Made by a program: the position numbers and the translations under genes
Part shown: positions 27,501 through 33,909 of the stretch, one piece after another
How the letters are laid out: every line of letters starts with the position of its first letter
Numbering within the stretch: position 1 is the first letter of the stretch
The notes under the pieces: model-generated
The model's database searches: none
The model's input: the letters and a program-made list of their open reading frames with translations, nothing else
What the model was told of the DNA's origin: nothing
Assembly: GCA_018242605.1 (NCBI GenBank)
Contig: JAFEBP010000006.1
Span: forward strand, 62,001-126,000
Length of the DNA stretch: 64,000 bases
Direction of reading: 5' to 3'
DNA from: Planctomycetota bacterium
GTDB taxonomy: Bacteria > Planctomycetota > Phycisphaerae > Phycisphaerales > UBA1924

Positions 27501-28998
27501 CGGTGGCGGTGAGCGTCTGGCTGGGGTCGGGGTCGGTGACCGTGACGGCGGGGAAGGGCGACGTGGTCGCGTTGTCTTCAACGGCGTGGCCGGCGCTGGT
27601 GCCGGAAATGACCGGCGCGTCGTTGACGCTGGTGGACGTCACGGTGGTGGTGGAGTCGAAGGCGCTGGTGTAACCGTCGTGCACCTGGACGCTGAACGTG
27701 GTGATCTCGGTGCTGCCGACGGCGACGCGGTCGTTGGTGGGGTCAAATACCAGGGCGCGGGCGGCGTCGCGCAGAGCGCCGGCGCGGGCGCTGTAGGTGT
27801 ACACGCCGCCGCCGGAGGTGGAGAAGCCGGTGGCGGTGAGGCTGGCGGGGGTGAAGACGCCCTTGGCCGCGTCGTCGAGCGTGATCGACATCGTCAGCGT
27901 CTGGAGGGGGTCGGCGTCGGTGATGGTGAGCGAGGAGAACGGCGAGGTGGTCGCCGTGTCGTTGATGGTGGTGGTCGTGGTGAAGCCGCCGACGGACGGA
28001 GCGTCGTTGGCGGAGGTGGAACGCACCGAGGTCACGGCGTCGACGGCGGGTTCGCTGGTGGCGTCGTCAACGGTGATGGCGAAGCGCGAGGTCTCGGTGA
28101 AGCCGACGGGGACGCGGTTGTCGGTGGGGTTGTACGAGAGCAGGCGGATGGCGGTGGTAGACTCGCTAGGTGTGCCGAAGAACAGGTAGCGGCCCGAGCC
28201 TTCATCGCTGAAGCCGCTGGCGGTGAGCGAAGCGGACGTGAAGATGCCCTTGTTGGGGTTGTCGAGCTGGATCTGGACGCTGAGCAGGTCGTTGTCGGTG
28301 TCGCCGATGGTGACGCCGCTGAAGGGGCTGATGGTGCTGCTGTCCTGCACGGCCTGTGACGCCACCGTGCCGGTGATGGTGGGTGCGGCGAGGGTGAACT
28401 GGTACCCGGCTGGCAGGATGGGGAGGGACGAAGAGACGCGGCCGACGCGGACTTCGAGCTTCCAGTCGCCTCGGACGCCGCCGCTGGTGTTGTCGGAGGC
28501 GGCGACGTCGGCGCCGGTGAGGGTGGCGAGATGCTTGACGAACGCGGCGCCGGCCTGGCCTTCGCCGACGGAGCAGCCCCACAGGAGGATGTCGCCGGTG
28601 GCGGAAAGGGCCTTGCCCCAACCAGCGACCTTGCCGGCGACGGCGGAGAGGGCTGAACCGTCGAGGTTGGTAGCGCCGAGCTGCACGCGGCCGGAGCTGC
28701 CGTGGGTGATGAAGTTGACCGATTCGAGACCGCTGCGCTGCGAGAGGAAATTCGAGACCGTGTCGATACCGTCGCGCTGGGCGTCGAGCATCACGACTTC
28801 GCTGGCGGGGAATGCCTTGGCGAGTTCGTCGGCGTTCTTGACGTCGCTGGAGATGAACACGAGCGAACCGCCGGAGATGTCGCTGCTGAGCAACTGGCGG
28901 GATTCGAGCGCTTCGAGTGCGCCTGCGGAACCGCGCTTCGCCGGAGACGAAAAGAGTGGGAAGGAGGCGGAGCCGGAACGCGAGTTCGTCTTGGTCAT
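18508..28998 (-). CDS. Giant cell-surface protein: LEPR-XLL-like motif, DUF4347, 23 cadherin/VCBS-like repeats, three C-terminal modules
   Basis: The protein has 3,496 residues. Residues 1-37 are basic and end in LESRQLL, like the LEPR-XLL sorting motif of planctomycete surface proteins. DUF4347 spans about 40-190 and contains ITHGSSG (His99) and LLWGCSVG (Cys142), a His/Cys pair. From about 205 to 3170 there are 23 repeats of about 129 residues. A typical unit reads ITGxSAGQAVND.., PFSGVTIADVD, AKGxFTxGSLTASGF, GGGVYTFSG, TTAIRxLVFxPTxNRVAVG, TETTTFTIS and VSTSVNDAP. Three modules with VEFYVDTNGNGVWD-like segments close the protein. The acidic, Thr/Ser-rich repeats suggest calcium-stabilised beta-sandwiches and an adhesin-like role. 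ATG 28998 is chosen because AGAGGA lies 7 bp upstream; an in-frame TTG at 29040 has no such site. Confidence 0.93.
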   Translation of the reverse strand: MTKTNSRSGSASFPLFSSPAKRGSAGALEALESRQLLSSDISGGSLVFISSDVKNADELAKAFPASEVVMLDAQRDGIDTVSNFLSQRSGLESVNFITHGSSGRVQLGATNLDGSALSAVAGKVAGWGKALSATGDILLWGCSVGEGQAGAAFVKHLATLTGADVAASDNTSGGVRGDWKLEVRVGRVSSSLPILPAGYQFTLAAPTITGTVASQAVQDSSTISPFSGVTIGDTDNDLLSVQIQLDNPNKGIFTSASLTASGFSDEGSGRYLFFGTPSESTTAIRLLSYNPTDNRVPVGFTETSRFAITVDDATSEPAVDAVTSVRSTSANDAPSVGGFTTTTTINDTATTSPFSSLTITDADPLQTLTMSITLDDAAKGVFTPASLTATGFSTSGGGVYTYSARAGALRDAARALVFDPTNDRVAVGSTEITTFSVQVHDGYTSAFDSTTTVTSTSVNDAPVISGTSAGHAVEDNATTSPFPAVTVTDPDPSQTLTATVTLDTAAKGAFTPGSLTTSGFTHSGGGVYTRTGSASALTTALRALVFAPTENRAAVGSTETTTFTLDIDDGVAAVASDSTATVISTPHNDASVISGTASNQAVLDNATVSPFSGVTIADADSPAQTLSISVTLDAAAKGTFTGASLTASGFSAAGGGVYTFSGTASAATTAIRQLVFMPTENRVMVGSSETTTFAISVSDGLIAATTNSATSVVSSPFNDAASIGGASAGQAVNDNATLSPFSSITVTDADVPAQTFTVTVALDTAAKGAFTAGSLTTSGFASAGGGSYTFSGTAAQAQTALRALVFDPTDNRVAAGMTETTTFTITVSDGVAADVTDSTTTVVSTSVNVAPSITGATAGQAVLDNATVQPFSGVTIADVDGDTLSISVSLDTAAKGAFTGGSLTASGFTDAGGGVYTFSGTASAATTAIRALVFAPTENRAAVGSTETTTFTISADDSIAAATTDSTTTAVSTPFNDVTTITGASAAQAVNDNATLTPFSGVTIGDVDSPAQTLSISVTLDASAKGVFTAGSLAASGFTDAGSGVYTFTGTAAAATTAIRQLVFNPTDNRVAVGATETTTFTIVSSDSLNSDVTNSTTTVVSTSMNDAPSVTGATAGQAVNDTATITPFSGVTIADVDPSTTISLTVTLDAAAKGVFTAGSLTASGFTDAGSGVYTFSGTAAAATTAIRALVFDPSDNRVTPGATETTTFTVDAGDGTTTTLNTTTTAVSTSVNDAPSITGASAAQAVNDNATLTPFAGVTIGDVDSPAQTLSISVALDASAKGVFTAGSLTASGFVSAGGGVYTFSGTAADATTAIRQLVFNPANDRVNVGSTETTTFTISADDGVASAVTDNTTTAVSTSINDAPSITGTSAGQAVNDNATLSPFSGVTIADVDPGQTLSVSVSLDSAAKGAFTSGSLTTSGFVSAGGGVYTFSGTASAATTAIRALVFAPTENRVAATTTETTTFTITANDAVASDVTDSTTTAVSTSVNDAPSITGASAGQAVNDNDTLSPFSGVTIADADTGHSLAITVSLDTAAKGAFTAGSLTASGFVSAGGGVYTFSGTGAQATTAIRQLVFNPANDRVNVGMTETTTFTISADDGIAAATTDNTATAVSTSINDAPAITGSVASQAVNDTATLTPFSGVTISDVDPDNQTLTISVTLDASAKGVFTAGSLTASGFVSAGGGVYTFSGDAAAATTAIRQLVFNPANDRVAVGNTETTTFTISADDGVAAAVTDNTTTAVSTSMNDAPSVTGASAGQAVNDNDTLSPFSAVTLADVDPAQSQSVSVTLDVAAKGVFTPGSLSASGFTQTSLGVYTFTGTAAQATTAIRQLVYSPSANRVAVGSTETTTFTISIDDGVASAVTDATTTAVSTSINDAPSVTGASAGQEVFDNASLSPFSGVTIGDVDNPAQTLSITVSVDTAAKGTFSAGSLTASGFVSAGGGSYTFSGSASAATTAIRQLVFVPTENRAAIGSTETSTFTIAVDDGASGTASNSTTTVVSTPYNDATVISGASVGVTVNDDANTSPFSSITVSDADSPAQTMTATVSIDSAAKGVFTSASLTSSGFTDAGDGAYTFSGTASQITTALRALVFNPTNDRVAVGSTETSTFTISVDDGVATPVTDANTTVVSTSMNDAPSVSGSVASQAVNDDSTITPFATVLITDNDTFQTQSISVSIDNAAKGAFTSGSLAASGFVSAGGGVYTFSGTAEEATNAIRQLVFSPTANRLTPGSTETSTFTISVDDGVAAAATDSTTSAVSTSINDAPSITGVSADQAVLDNATVSPFTGVTIADADPGTTLSISVTLDASAKGVFTPTSLTASGFADAGGGVYTFSGSASAATTAIRQLVYAPSENRVVVGTTETTTFSISADDSLASPTVDTGATVVSTPFNDPTVITGAVAGQTVNDNDVLAIFQGVTISDPDSPAQTLTVTVTIANPNAAVFTPGSRDDAGFNNVSSGVYTFTGTAAQATSALRMLVLNPTDNRTSPNSTETIGVTITVEDGYASPVTNTTTTVDSTSVNDAPSIADAAAGQAVNDSATISPFSSLTLADVDPGTTLTVSVAIDTAAKGAFTSASLTASGFTDAGGGVYTYSGSPTAATTAIRALVFRPTNNRNAVGDTETSSFTITVNDGVASDVTNTTTTVVVTSVNDAPTVTGAVASQAVNDTSTVSPFTGVSIADVDLGQTLTASVSIDNAAKGAFTADSLTASGFTDAGGGFYTFSGSGSAITAAIRQLVFNPSDNRVAVGSTETTTFTISVNDGAGAPVANSTTTALSLSMNDAPSVSGAEAGQAVNDNATLQPFSGFTVADVDPGQSQTVTVSLDTAAKGAFTPASLTASGFATSGGGVYTFTGTAAAATTAIRQLVFRPTNNRNAVGATETTTFAVSVNDGSAEANSYTTTVVTTSVNDASVISGIDSSGTTIDDSASTLPFSATTFTDADAGQQFTFTVTLDDDDKGSFTSASLTASGFADAGGGVYTFSGSAAQGTAAIRQLVFRPANNRNAVGVTESTTFTVTINDGATTPVTNTNGLVRSTSVNDAPTISGTASPSSILDTQTSTPFSGVTIADVDPSQSVTVSVSLDNPAKGAFTPASLTASGFADAGGGVYTFSGSASAATTAIRALVFTPTFNRLLGGQSETTTFAVSVNDGVATPVNDNGTTQASTGVNELPTATTVTPSLASIRTGQTVTFTATGIADTDGTVQAVKFYRDSNASGTLDDADELLGADTNGTDGWSFTATAASNWGTGSLTFFAAALDNDGEYSPAPTTSVAVQTNTGPLVATLSGSLSSATYGQSVTMTATGVSTTTGTIRKVEFYVDTNGNGVWDSRDKKLGTDSSATGGYTNTFKVPTNWAVGPRLIFARADAGRGFGSAASFAFNVAANTAPTVPVIGSSVSTLPTNRKVTLSAPGVTDSDGTIKYVEYFADSNGNGVFDAADKKISRVSSSKNNWGLNVTVNRAWIISGSVRFFARAIDNNAAVGSVVSLLIPAA
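19475..28390 (-). repeat. 23 tandem in-gene repeats of about 387 bp (129 residues)
   Basis: The repeats fill most of the giant surface protein gene. Boundaries are approximate and were set by the conserved xITGxxAxQAV starts and the NDAP ends. Spacing is 384-390 bp, always a multiple of three, so the frame is kept. Neighbouring central units (9 to 12) share long identical blocks such as FVSAGGGVYTFSG, whereas terminal units 1, 2 and 23 are the most diverged. This pattern fits growth by unequal crossover in the middle of the array. Confidence 0.9.
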
Positions 28999-29317
28999 GG
29001 GCGATTCCTCTTTGGACCCCTGCCGGAGAGTTCGGAACAAGGGCGCGTGTCTACCAACTGCGAGTCAATGGGCCCCCTCGGGCGCGCGATACTCCCGCCG
29101 AAACGCACGCGCAACGGGCCAGGCCCTCTTTTCGTGGGGGGTCTGCCATTGCGGCCGCCCGGCGGGCGGTTCCGCGAGTAATCGGACGGCGGCGTGGCAA
29201 ACTTTGCTTTGAAGGGGGGGCAATCCCGGGTTTCTACCTCAGGAATGCCCCGGGCCGGGGTGAATTGTTAAAGTCGGGGTCTTTGGAGGCTGTTTTCAGA
29301 GAGCGAATGCCTGCTGC
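28999..29317. other. Intergenic region upstream of the giant surface protein gene
   Basis: This stretch must hold the minus-strand promoter of the giant gene. A Shine-Dalgarno (AGAGGA) lies just before its ATG. No clear -35/-10 pair or RNA gene was identified. Several GC-rich inverted stretches occur (for example around 29240-29260) but none has a T-run. Confidence 0.5.
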
Positions 29318-29350
29318 AAAGAAAACTCCGGCGACCTTTGGTCGCCGGAG
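29318..29350 (-). terminator. Rho-independent terminator of folE2
   Basis: On the minus strand a perfect 11-bp stem, CTCCGGCGACC / GGTCGCCGGAG with an AAA loop, is followed by TTTTCTTT. It begins 39 bp after the folE2 stop. This is the cleanest terminator in the window. Confidence 0.95.
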
Positions 29351-29389
29351 CAGTTGGAGTTCGGAGCAGGATGGGAACTGCCGGACGCT

Positions 29390-30211
29390 TCAGCTCGCTC
29401 GCTTGTCGCGGGTGATCTGTGCGTACGCGTTGTGGTTGTGGATCGACTCGAAGTTCTCCGAGTTGATCGAGTACCACGTGATGCGGTCGTCGGACTCGAG
29501 CGCGAGCGCCAGGTCGCGGACGATATCCTCCACGAACTTGGGGTTCTCGTACGCGCGCTCGGTGACCCATTTTTCGTCCGGACGCTTGAGCACCGCGAAG
29601 ACGGGGCAGGACGCGGCCTCTTCGAGCAGCGTGACCAGGTCCTCGATCCAGAGCATGCGCTCGAACTTCACTTTGGCCTCGATGCGGCAGCGCTGGTTGT
29701 GCGCGCCGTACTCGCTGATCTCCTTGCTGCACGGGCAGAGGCTCGCGGCGGGCGCGGCGACGGACATGATGAACTCGTCGGCGCCGTTGGCGGTGCACTC
29801 GAAGCTCACCCGGTAGTCCATGAGCCCGGGCATCTTGGTGACCGGGGCCTGCTTCTTGATGAAGTAGGTGAAGGAACACTCGAAGTGGGCGACCTCGGCG
29901 TCCAGGCGTTTGCAGATGGCGCGGGCGAGGCCGGGAATCTTGTCGGGCGTGAGCGGCTCGCAGGTGTGCTCGTTGAGCACTTCCAGGAACCGGCTCATGT
30001 GCGTGCCCTTCTGGTAGTGGGGCAGGGCCACGTACATATTGACGCTGGCCACCGTGGTCTGCTCGCCGCCGTCCTTGGTGCGCAGCCGGATGGGATAGGT
30101 GATGTCCTTCACGCCCACGCGATCGATCGCTACCCGACGCTTGTCGTGCTTGGCCTGCACGTCGGGCATTGCCCCGGAGCCAATCCCGGTCTTGATGTTC
30201 GGCGTTGTCAT
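29390..30211 (-). CDS. folE2: GTP cyclohydrolase FolE2 (type IB)
   Basis: The 273-residue enzyme converts GTP to dihydroneopterin triphosphate, the first step of folate synthesis, and in many bacteria also feeds queuosine synthesis. The family signature SLCPCSKEISEYGAHNQR is intact at residues 157-174, with the reactive Cys pair 159/161. The segments GTHMSRFLEVL and DYRVSFECT also match. It is unrelated in sequence to FolE (type IA) and is often used when zinc is scarce. ATG 30211 has GGAG about 12 bp upstream. An open frame continues upstream to 30802 but lacks family similarity and would be far too long. It is monocistronic with its own terminator. Confidence 0.95.
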   Translation of the reverse strand: MTTPNIKTGIGSGAMPDVQAKHDKRRVAIDRVGVKDITYPIRLRTKDGGEQTTVASVNMYVALPHYQKGTHMSRFLEVLNEHTCEPLTPDKIPGLARAICKRLDAEVAHFECSFTYFIKKQAPVTKMPGLMDYRVSFECTANGADEFIMSVAAPAASLCPCSKEISEYGAHNQRCRIEAKVKFERMLWIEDLVTLLEEAASCPVFAVLKRPDEKWVTERAYENPKFVEDIVRDLALALESDDRITWYSINSENFESIHNHNAYAQITRDKRAS

Positions 30212-30596
30212 GATCGTCGCGGACTCCTGCGTTGTTTCCGCGGCATTCTCGCGGCCCCGCGCGGGGTGAAAAAAGGCCGAACCGTCTTGGTCGGCCTTCG
30301 GACGGGATTGTAGGTCGTTTGCGCCTGCCATACCCATGATTTCGTTCGCGGCGGCGCATCCGATTCGCCTGCGCCGCCATCTGCTGACCTTTGGATGCCG
30401 AGGATGCCGCGAGGGTGACTCCGAGGCGTGGTCCTCGAGTTTGCACGGGGCAACGCGTCGCGAGCGGCACGCAGACGACGGAACGGGCGGTCGCAGATCT
30501 CGGGATTGCGATTGCAGGGAAATCCTGCCAAGGGTCGGCGCTGAATGACGCATGACAGCGGGGTGACATCGCACAGAACGAAAGGCCCGGATCGTC
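30212..30596. other. Divergent intergenic region between folE2 and the beta-helix protein gene
   Basis: The region contains a terminator-like hairpin reading toward folE2 (30269-30298), followed by a CCCCGCGCGGGG palindrome. On the minus strand TACAAT just upstream of the hairpin could be a -10 element, but no matching -35 was seen. No riboswitch class, Zur box or small RNA family could be recognised. Promoters for both flanking genes must lie here. Confidence 0.5.
30269..30298 (-). terminator. Terminator-like hairpin in the 5' region of folE2
   Basis: On the minus strand AAGGCCGA-CC-AAGAC-GG-T-TCGGCCTT forms an 8-bp stem plus two further pairs across a one-base bulge, and the return arm runs into TTTTTT. 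It ends 58 bp before the folE2 start. No recognised minus-strand gene lies upstream of it, so it may be an attenuator in the folE2 leader or the end of an unrecognised small RNA. Confidence 0.65.
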
Positions 30597-33500
30597 ATGA
30601 AACGCCATTCTCTCAAACTCCGCCCTGCGGCCCTCATTGCAGCATCCCTCGCGTCGCCAGGGTTCGCCCAGGCGAACTTTGCGGAGACGTTCGACGCCGC
30701 GGGAGATGTGGTGGGCTCGCAACTGGGTCCATCGAACCTGATCACGCGCGGCTGGACCTTTCGCCGGCAGTCGAGCCCGCAGGGCACAGGGACGTGGCGC
30801 ACGTTCGGGCAGGGCTGGTCGTACGAAGGGGCGGGGTGTCTTTCCGTGGATTCGTCGGTGACGCAGGTGGGCGGCTCGGGCAGCGGCTGGGCGATTCTGC
30901 CCGCGGTGCCCGGCCAGCAGGCCGGTGACCCGGTGACGTTCTGGATTTCGCAGGGCTACGGAACGTTTTCCACGCCCACGGGGCGATTGGAGCTGCGCTA
31001 CTCGCCCACCGGCAGCATCGGAACAGGGAGCGCCGCAACGGATGTCGGCAGCTTCTCGCAGGTACTGGTGACGCTGCCGGGGCTGTCGGCGGGCCAGCCG
31101 TGGACGCGTGTGCAGACGGTTGTTCCCGGGACGGGCCGGCTGGCGCTGCGCATGTACCAGCCGGCGAGCACATCGTCGTCGGACTACGCGACCAACTTCA
31201 TGGTGGATTCGCTGCGTGTAGGTGCGCCAACGGGCGGTGTGGCGTTCCCCGCGGCAGGGCAGACGGTGCACTGGACGCTGGCGCAGAGCCCGGTCACGCT
31301 GCCCCAGCAGCACACCGAGATCGTGGCGGGGGGCACGATTATCGTGGACCCGGGTGTGCGCGTGAATGTCGCTTCGGGCTATCGCCTGGATGTTCGCGGC
31401 ACGCTGGATGTACGCGAAGGTGCGACGTTGAACATTCCCGCGACGACGTTCCCGGCCTCGGAGGTAAACGTGTACGGCACGGCGTCGTTCACGGGAACGC
31501 CCGCGAGCCCGGTCTCGATCATCGGCGGGGCGCGTGATTGGGCGGCGACGACGGAACGGCTGGGCGCTATGCCTGGAGGGAAGATCACCGCGAGCTACGT
31601 CACGCTGCGGTCGACGTTCTCGGCGATGAACTCGGGGGTGGTCGTGGCGGACCACGTCAACGCGGACGGTCTGTACACGGGCTTCTTCACTAGCGGGCTC
31701 ATCTATACCACGGGCGGCACGATCGCCGTGCGTGACAGCGTTTTCTCCAACGGTGCGTGGATCAACATGGGCGGCGGATACCTGCTGGTGGACCGCTGTA
31801 CGTTCGACAACGCGCAGATCTGGACGCAGAGATACCGGGGCGGGCACACCGTCTATCTCAACAACCTGGTGGCACGTAACAGCCCGGATTCCTGCTTCCG
31901 CCTGACCGGCTACGACCACTTCTTCGGGCCTAATAACACCATCGCGGGCAATGGCTTTCCGGTGCACCTGCTTGGCGGGGGCATCGCGCCGGGCAGCACG
32001 CTGCCGTTGTCGGGCAACACCAACAACCTGGTCCACGGCGGCATCGGCACGGCGGTCGGCACATGCACGTTCGCCAATACCGGCCTGCCGTATCGCATCG
32101 ATCGCGACGACAGCATGCCGGACAACATGGGGGGATCGATCTTCGTGGAGCCCGGTGTGACCGTGAAGATGGGGCCCGGCGCGTACATCCCCGCGTCCTT
32201 CGGTTCTGAACTGCGGCTCAAGGGGTTGCCTGAATCACCGATCACGTTCGAGCGGTTGGATCCGGCGCAGCCGTGGACGACCATCTGGTTTGCGGTGAGC
32301 CACGTCCGGCCGCGGGCGGAGCACTGCGTGTTCCGGGGCGCGGACCGGGGGGTGGACGCGGACGAGTCGATCCTGCGGGTGGATTCCTGCCGGTTCGAGG
32401 ACAATCACATCGGCGTCAATGCACGCAACTCCGGCGAAGGGATCATCCGCAAGTCGCGGTTCTTCGGCAACTCCGTGGGGGCGCAATCGTCGTACGGCTC
32501 ACCGGCCAGCGGCTTCTTCCACGGCTGGCTGGATGCGAACGGGGGACCGTCCAACACACCTAACTGGTTCGAGGGCAACGGGGTGGGGCTCGAGACGCTC
32601 AATCCGCTCTCCGACTTTGACGACGCCCGCAACTGTTATTGGGGTGATGCGTCGGGGCCGACCGATCCGGCGAATCCGTCGGGCCGCGGACAGGCGACGC
32701 CGGGGGCGAACTACGTCATGCCGTTCCTCGCGACGCCGCCCGACGCGGCCGACACGCCGCCGATGGTCCGCCTCAAGAAGCACTCGTTCCTGCTCGAAGA
32801 AGGGCACAAGGTGATCCTGCACTGGGACGCCAGCGATGACCACGCGATCGCGGGATTCCAGATCTGGTACAGCGCCCACGGCGACAACCCGGGCTTGCAG
32901 ATCTTTGAGGCCGACATTCCCGGTTCGGCGCGATCGTGGGAAGTCACGGTTCCCGAGGCTCCGCCGGCGAGCAACTACCCCGACCCGTCCGCGTTCCGCG
33001 TCGTCGCGATCGACGACGCGGGCCAGGAAGGCTTCGACGACATGATCTTCCGCACGCCCTGGCTGCACGATGTGCCCGAGCGGATCGCGGCCGGGCCGAT
33101 GCCGGCGCTGGTGCGCCCCGGTGCGCCGATGACCGTGTGTCTCGCTCCCGGGCAGGCGTACTTCGACGCGATGCTGTCGCTCGACGGCGACGGGCAGACG
33201 TATTCCCTGGGGGGCACGACGACCAACTGCCTGTCGGGAACCTCGGCGGCCCCGCCGATCAGCACCGATCTGGCTCGCGTCATCGTGTGGCGCGGCGGGG
33301 CGGGGGGCCGCGACCTGTACGAGTTCTCGAACTATTTCTCGGTCCGGCCGGATTCGGCGATCGGCGATGCGCCGCCGAGCGTGACGATGACCTCGCCGCG
33401 GGCGGGTGAATCGTTCGCGGGCGGCACAGGCGTGCCGATACTCTGGGCCGCTTCGGACGACGAGAGCCTGCGATCCTTCGAGATCCATGCGAGTTACGAC

Positions 33501-33854
33501 GACGGGCGCACATGGCACACCGTCGCCGACGGTTTGGCCGGCAGCGACCGGGGCTACTTCTGGCGGCTGCCGTCCAGCACGGGCATCGCGGCCGTCCGGG
33601 TCCGGGTGGTGGCGCGGGACCTGCGGTTCCAGACGTCTTCCTCGGGAGGCGATCAGACCTTTGCGATCACTCCCGGGTCTGTGCCGTCGTGCACGGGCGA
33701 CTTCAACCACGATGGCGGAGTGGACGGGGCGGATGTCGAGGCGTTCTTCCTGGCGTGGCAGGTCTCGAACCCGCTCGCCGACATCAACCAGGACGGGGGC
33801 ATCGACGGCGGCGATATCGAGACCTTCTTCGTCGCGTGGCAGGGCGGGTGCTGA
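30597..33854 (+). CDS. Secreted right-handed beta-helix protein with C-terminal dockerin-like motifs
   Basis: The 1,085-residue protein has a signal peptide (MKRHSLKLRPAALIAASLASPGFAQA). Residues about 30-210 form a beta-rich domain of the choice-of-anchor type. Residues about 230-700 contain short strand-turn repeats typical of a right-handed parallel beta-helix (for example GGTIAVRDSVFSNGAW, GGYLLVDRCTFDNAQ, ILRVDSCRFEDNHIGVNARN), with a YWGDASGPTDPANPSG segment. Two Ig-like regions follow (about 740-830 and 920-1020). The end has two dockerin-like calcium motifs, GDFNHDGGVDGADVEAFF and DINQDGGIDGGDIETFF, closing in AWQGGC. Function is unknown; polysaccharide binding or lyase activity is possible. 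ATG 30597 opens directly into the signal peptide. Confidence 0.85.
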   Translation: MKRHSLKLRPAALIAASLASPGFAQANFAETFDAAGDVVGSQLGPSNLITRGWTFRRQSSPQGTGTWRTFGQGWSYEGAGCLSVDSSVTQVGGSGSGWAILPAVPGQQAGDPVTFWISQGYGTFSTPTGRLELRYSPTGSIGTGSAATDVGSFSQVLVTLPGLSAGQPWTRVQTVVPGTGRLALRMYQPASTSSSDYATNFMVDSLRVGAPTGGVAFPAAGQTVHWTLAQSPVTLPQQHTEIVAGGTIIVDPGVRVNVASGYRLDVRGTLDVREGATLNIPATTFPASEVNVYGTASFTGTPASPVSIIGGARDWAATTERLGAMPGGKITASYVTLRSTFSAMNSGVVVADHVNADGLYTGFFTSGLIYTTGGTIAVRDSVFSNGAWINMGGGYLLVDRCTFDNAQIWTQRYRGGHTVYLNNLVARNSPDSCFRLTGYDHFFGPNNTIAGNGFPVHLLGGGIAPGSTLPLSGNTNNLVHGGIGTAVGTCTFANTGLPYRIDRDDSMPDNMGGSIFVEPGVTVKMGPGAYIPASFGSELRLKGLPESPITFERLDPAQPWTTIWFAVSHVRPRAEHCVFRGADRGVDADESILRVDSCRFEDNHIGVNARNSGEGIIRKSRFFGNSVGAQSSYGSPASGFFHGWLDANGGPSNTPNWFEGNGVGLETLNPLSDFDDARNCYWGDASGPTDPANPSGRGQATPGANYVMPFLATPPDAADTPPMVRLKKHSFLLEEGHKVILHWDASDDHAIAGFQIWYSAHGDNPGLQIFEADIPGSARSWEVTVPEAPPASNYPDPSAFRVVAIDDAGQEGFDDMIFRTPWLHDVPERIAAGPMPALVRPGAPMTVCLAPGQAYFDAMLSLDGDGQTYSLGGTTTNCLSGTSAAPPISTDLARVIVWRGGAGGRDLYEFSNYFSVRPDSAIGDAPPSVTMTSPRAGESFAGGTGVPILWAASDDESLRSFEIHASYDDGRTWHTVADGLAGSDRGYFWRLPSSTGIAAVRVRVVARDLRFQTSSSGGDQTFAITPGSVPSCTGDFNHDGGVDGADVEAFFLAWQVSNPLADINQDGGIDGGDIETFFVAWQGGC

Positions 33855-33863
33855 ATCAGGGCC

Positions 33864-33896
33864 CGGCGTGGCACGCCGGTGCGGGCGTGCCCGCAC
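33864..33896 (+). terminator. Two adjacent hairpins between the beta-helix gene and hrpA
   Basis: CGGCGT-ggc-ACGCCG (33864-33878) is followed at once by GTGCGGG-cgtg-CCCGCAC (33879-33896). Both stems are perfect, but no T-run follows. They probably end or slow transcription from the upstream gene; strength is uncertain. Confidence 0.45.
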
Positions 33897-33909
33897 GCTA
33901 CCCTTGCCC

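Noticed and set aside
28999..29040. TTG start at 29040 for the giant surface protein
   Set aside because: The ATG at 28998 has AGAGGA 7 bp upstream and leads into the sorting motif; the TTG has no such site.
30300..30590. Known riboswitch, SRP RNA, RNase P RNA or tRNA upstream of folE2
   Set aside because: The conserved cores of these RNAs were looked for by eye and not found; only the terminator-like hairpin was retained.
33406..33909. Upstream extension of hrpA
   Set aside because: This part of the open frame overlaps the end of the beta-helix protein gene in another frame and has no helicase similarity; the GTG at 33910 gives the normal HrpA length.
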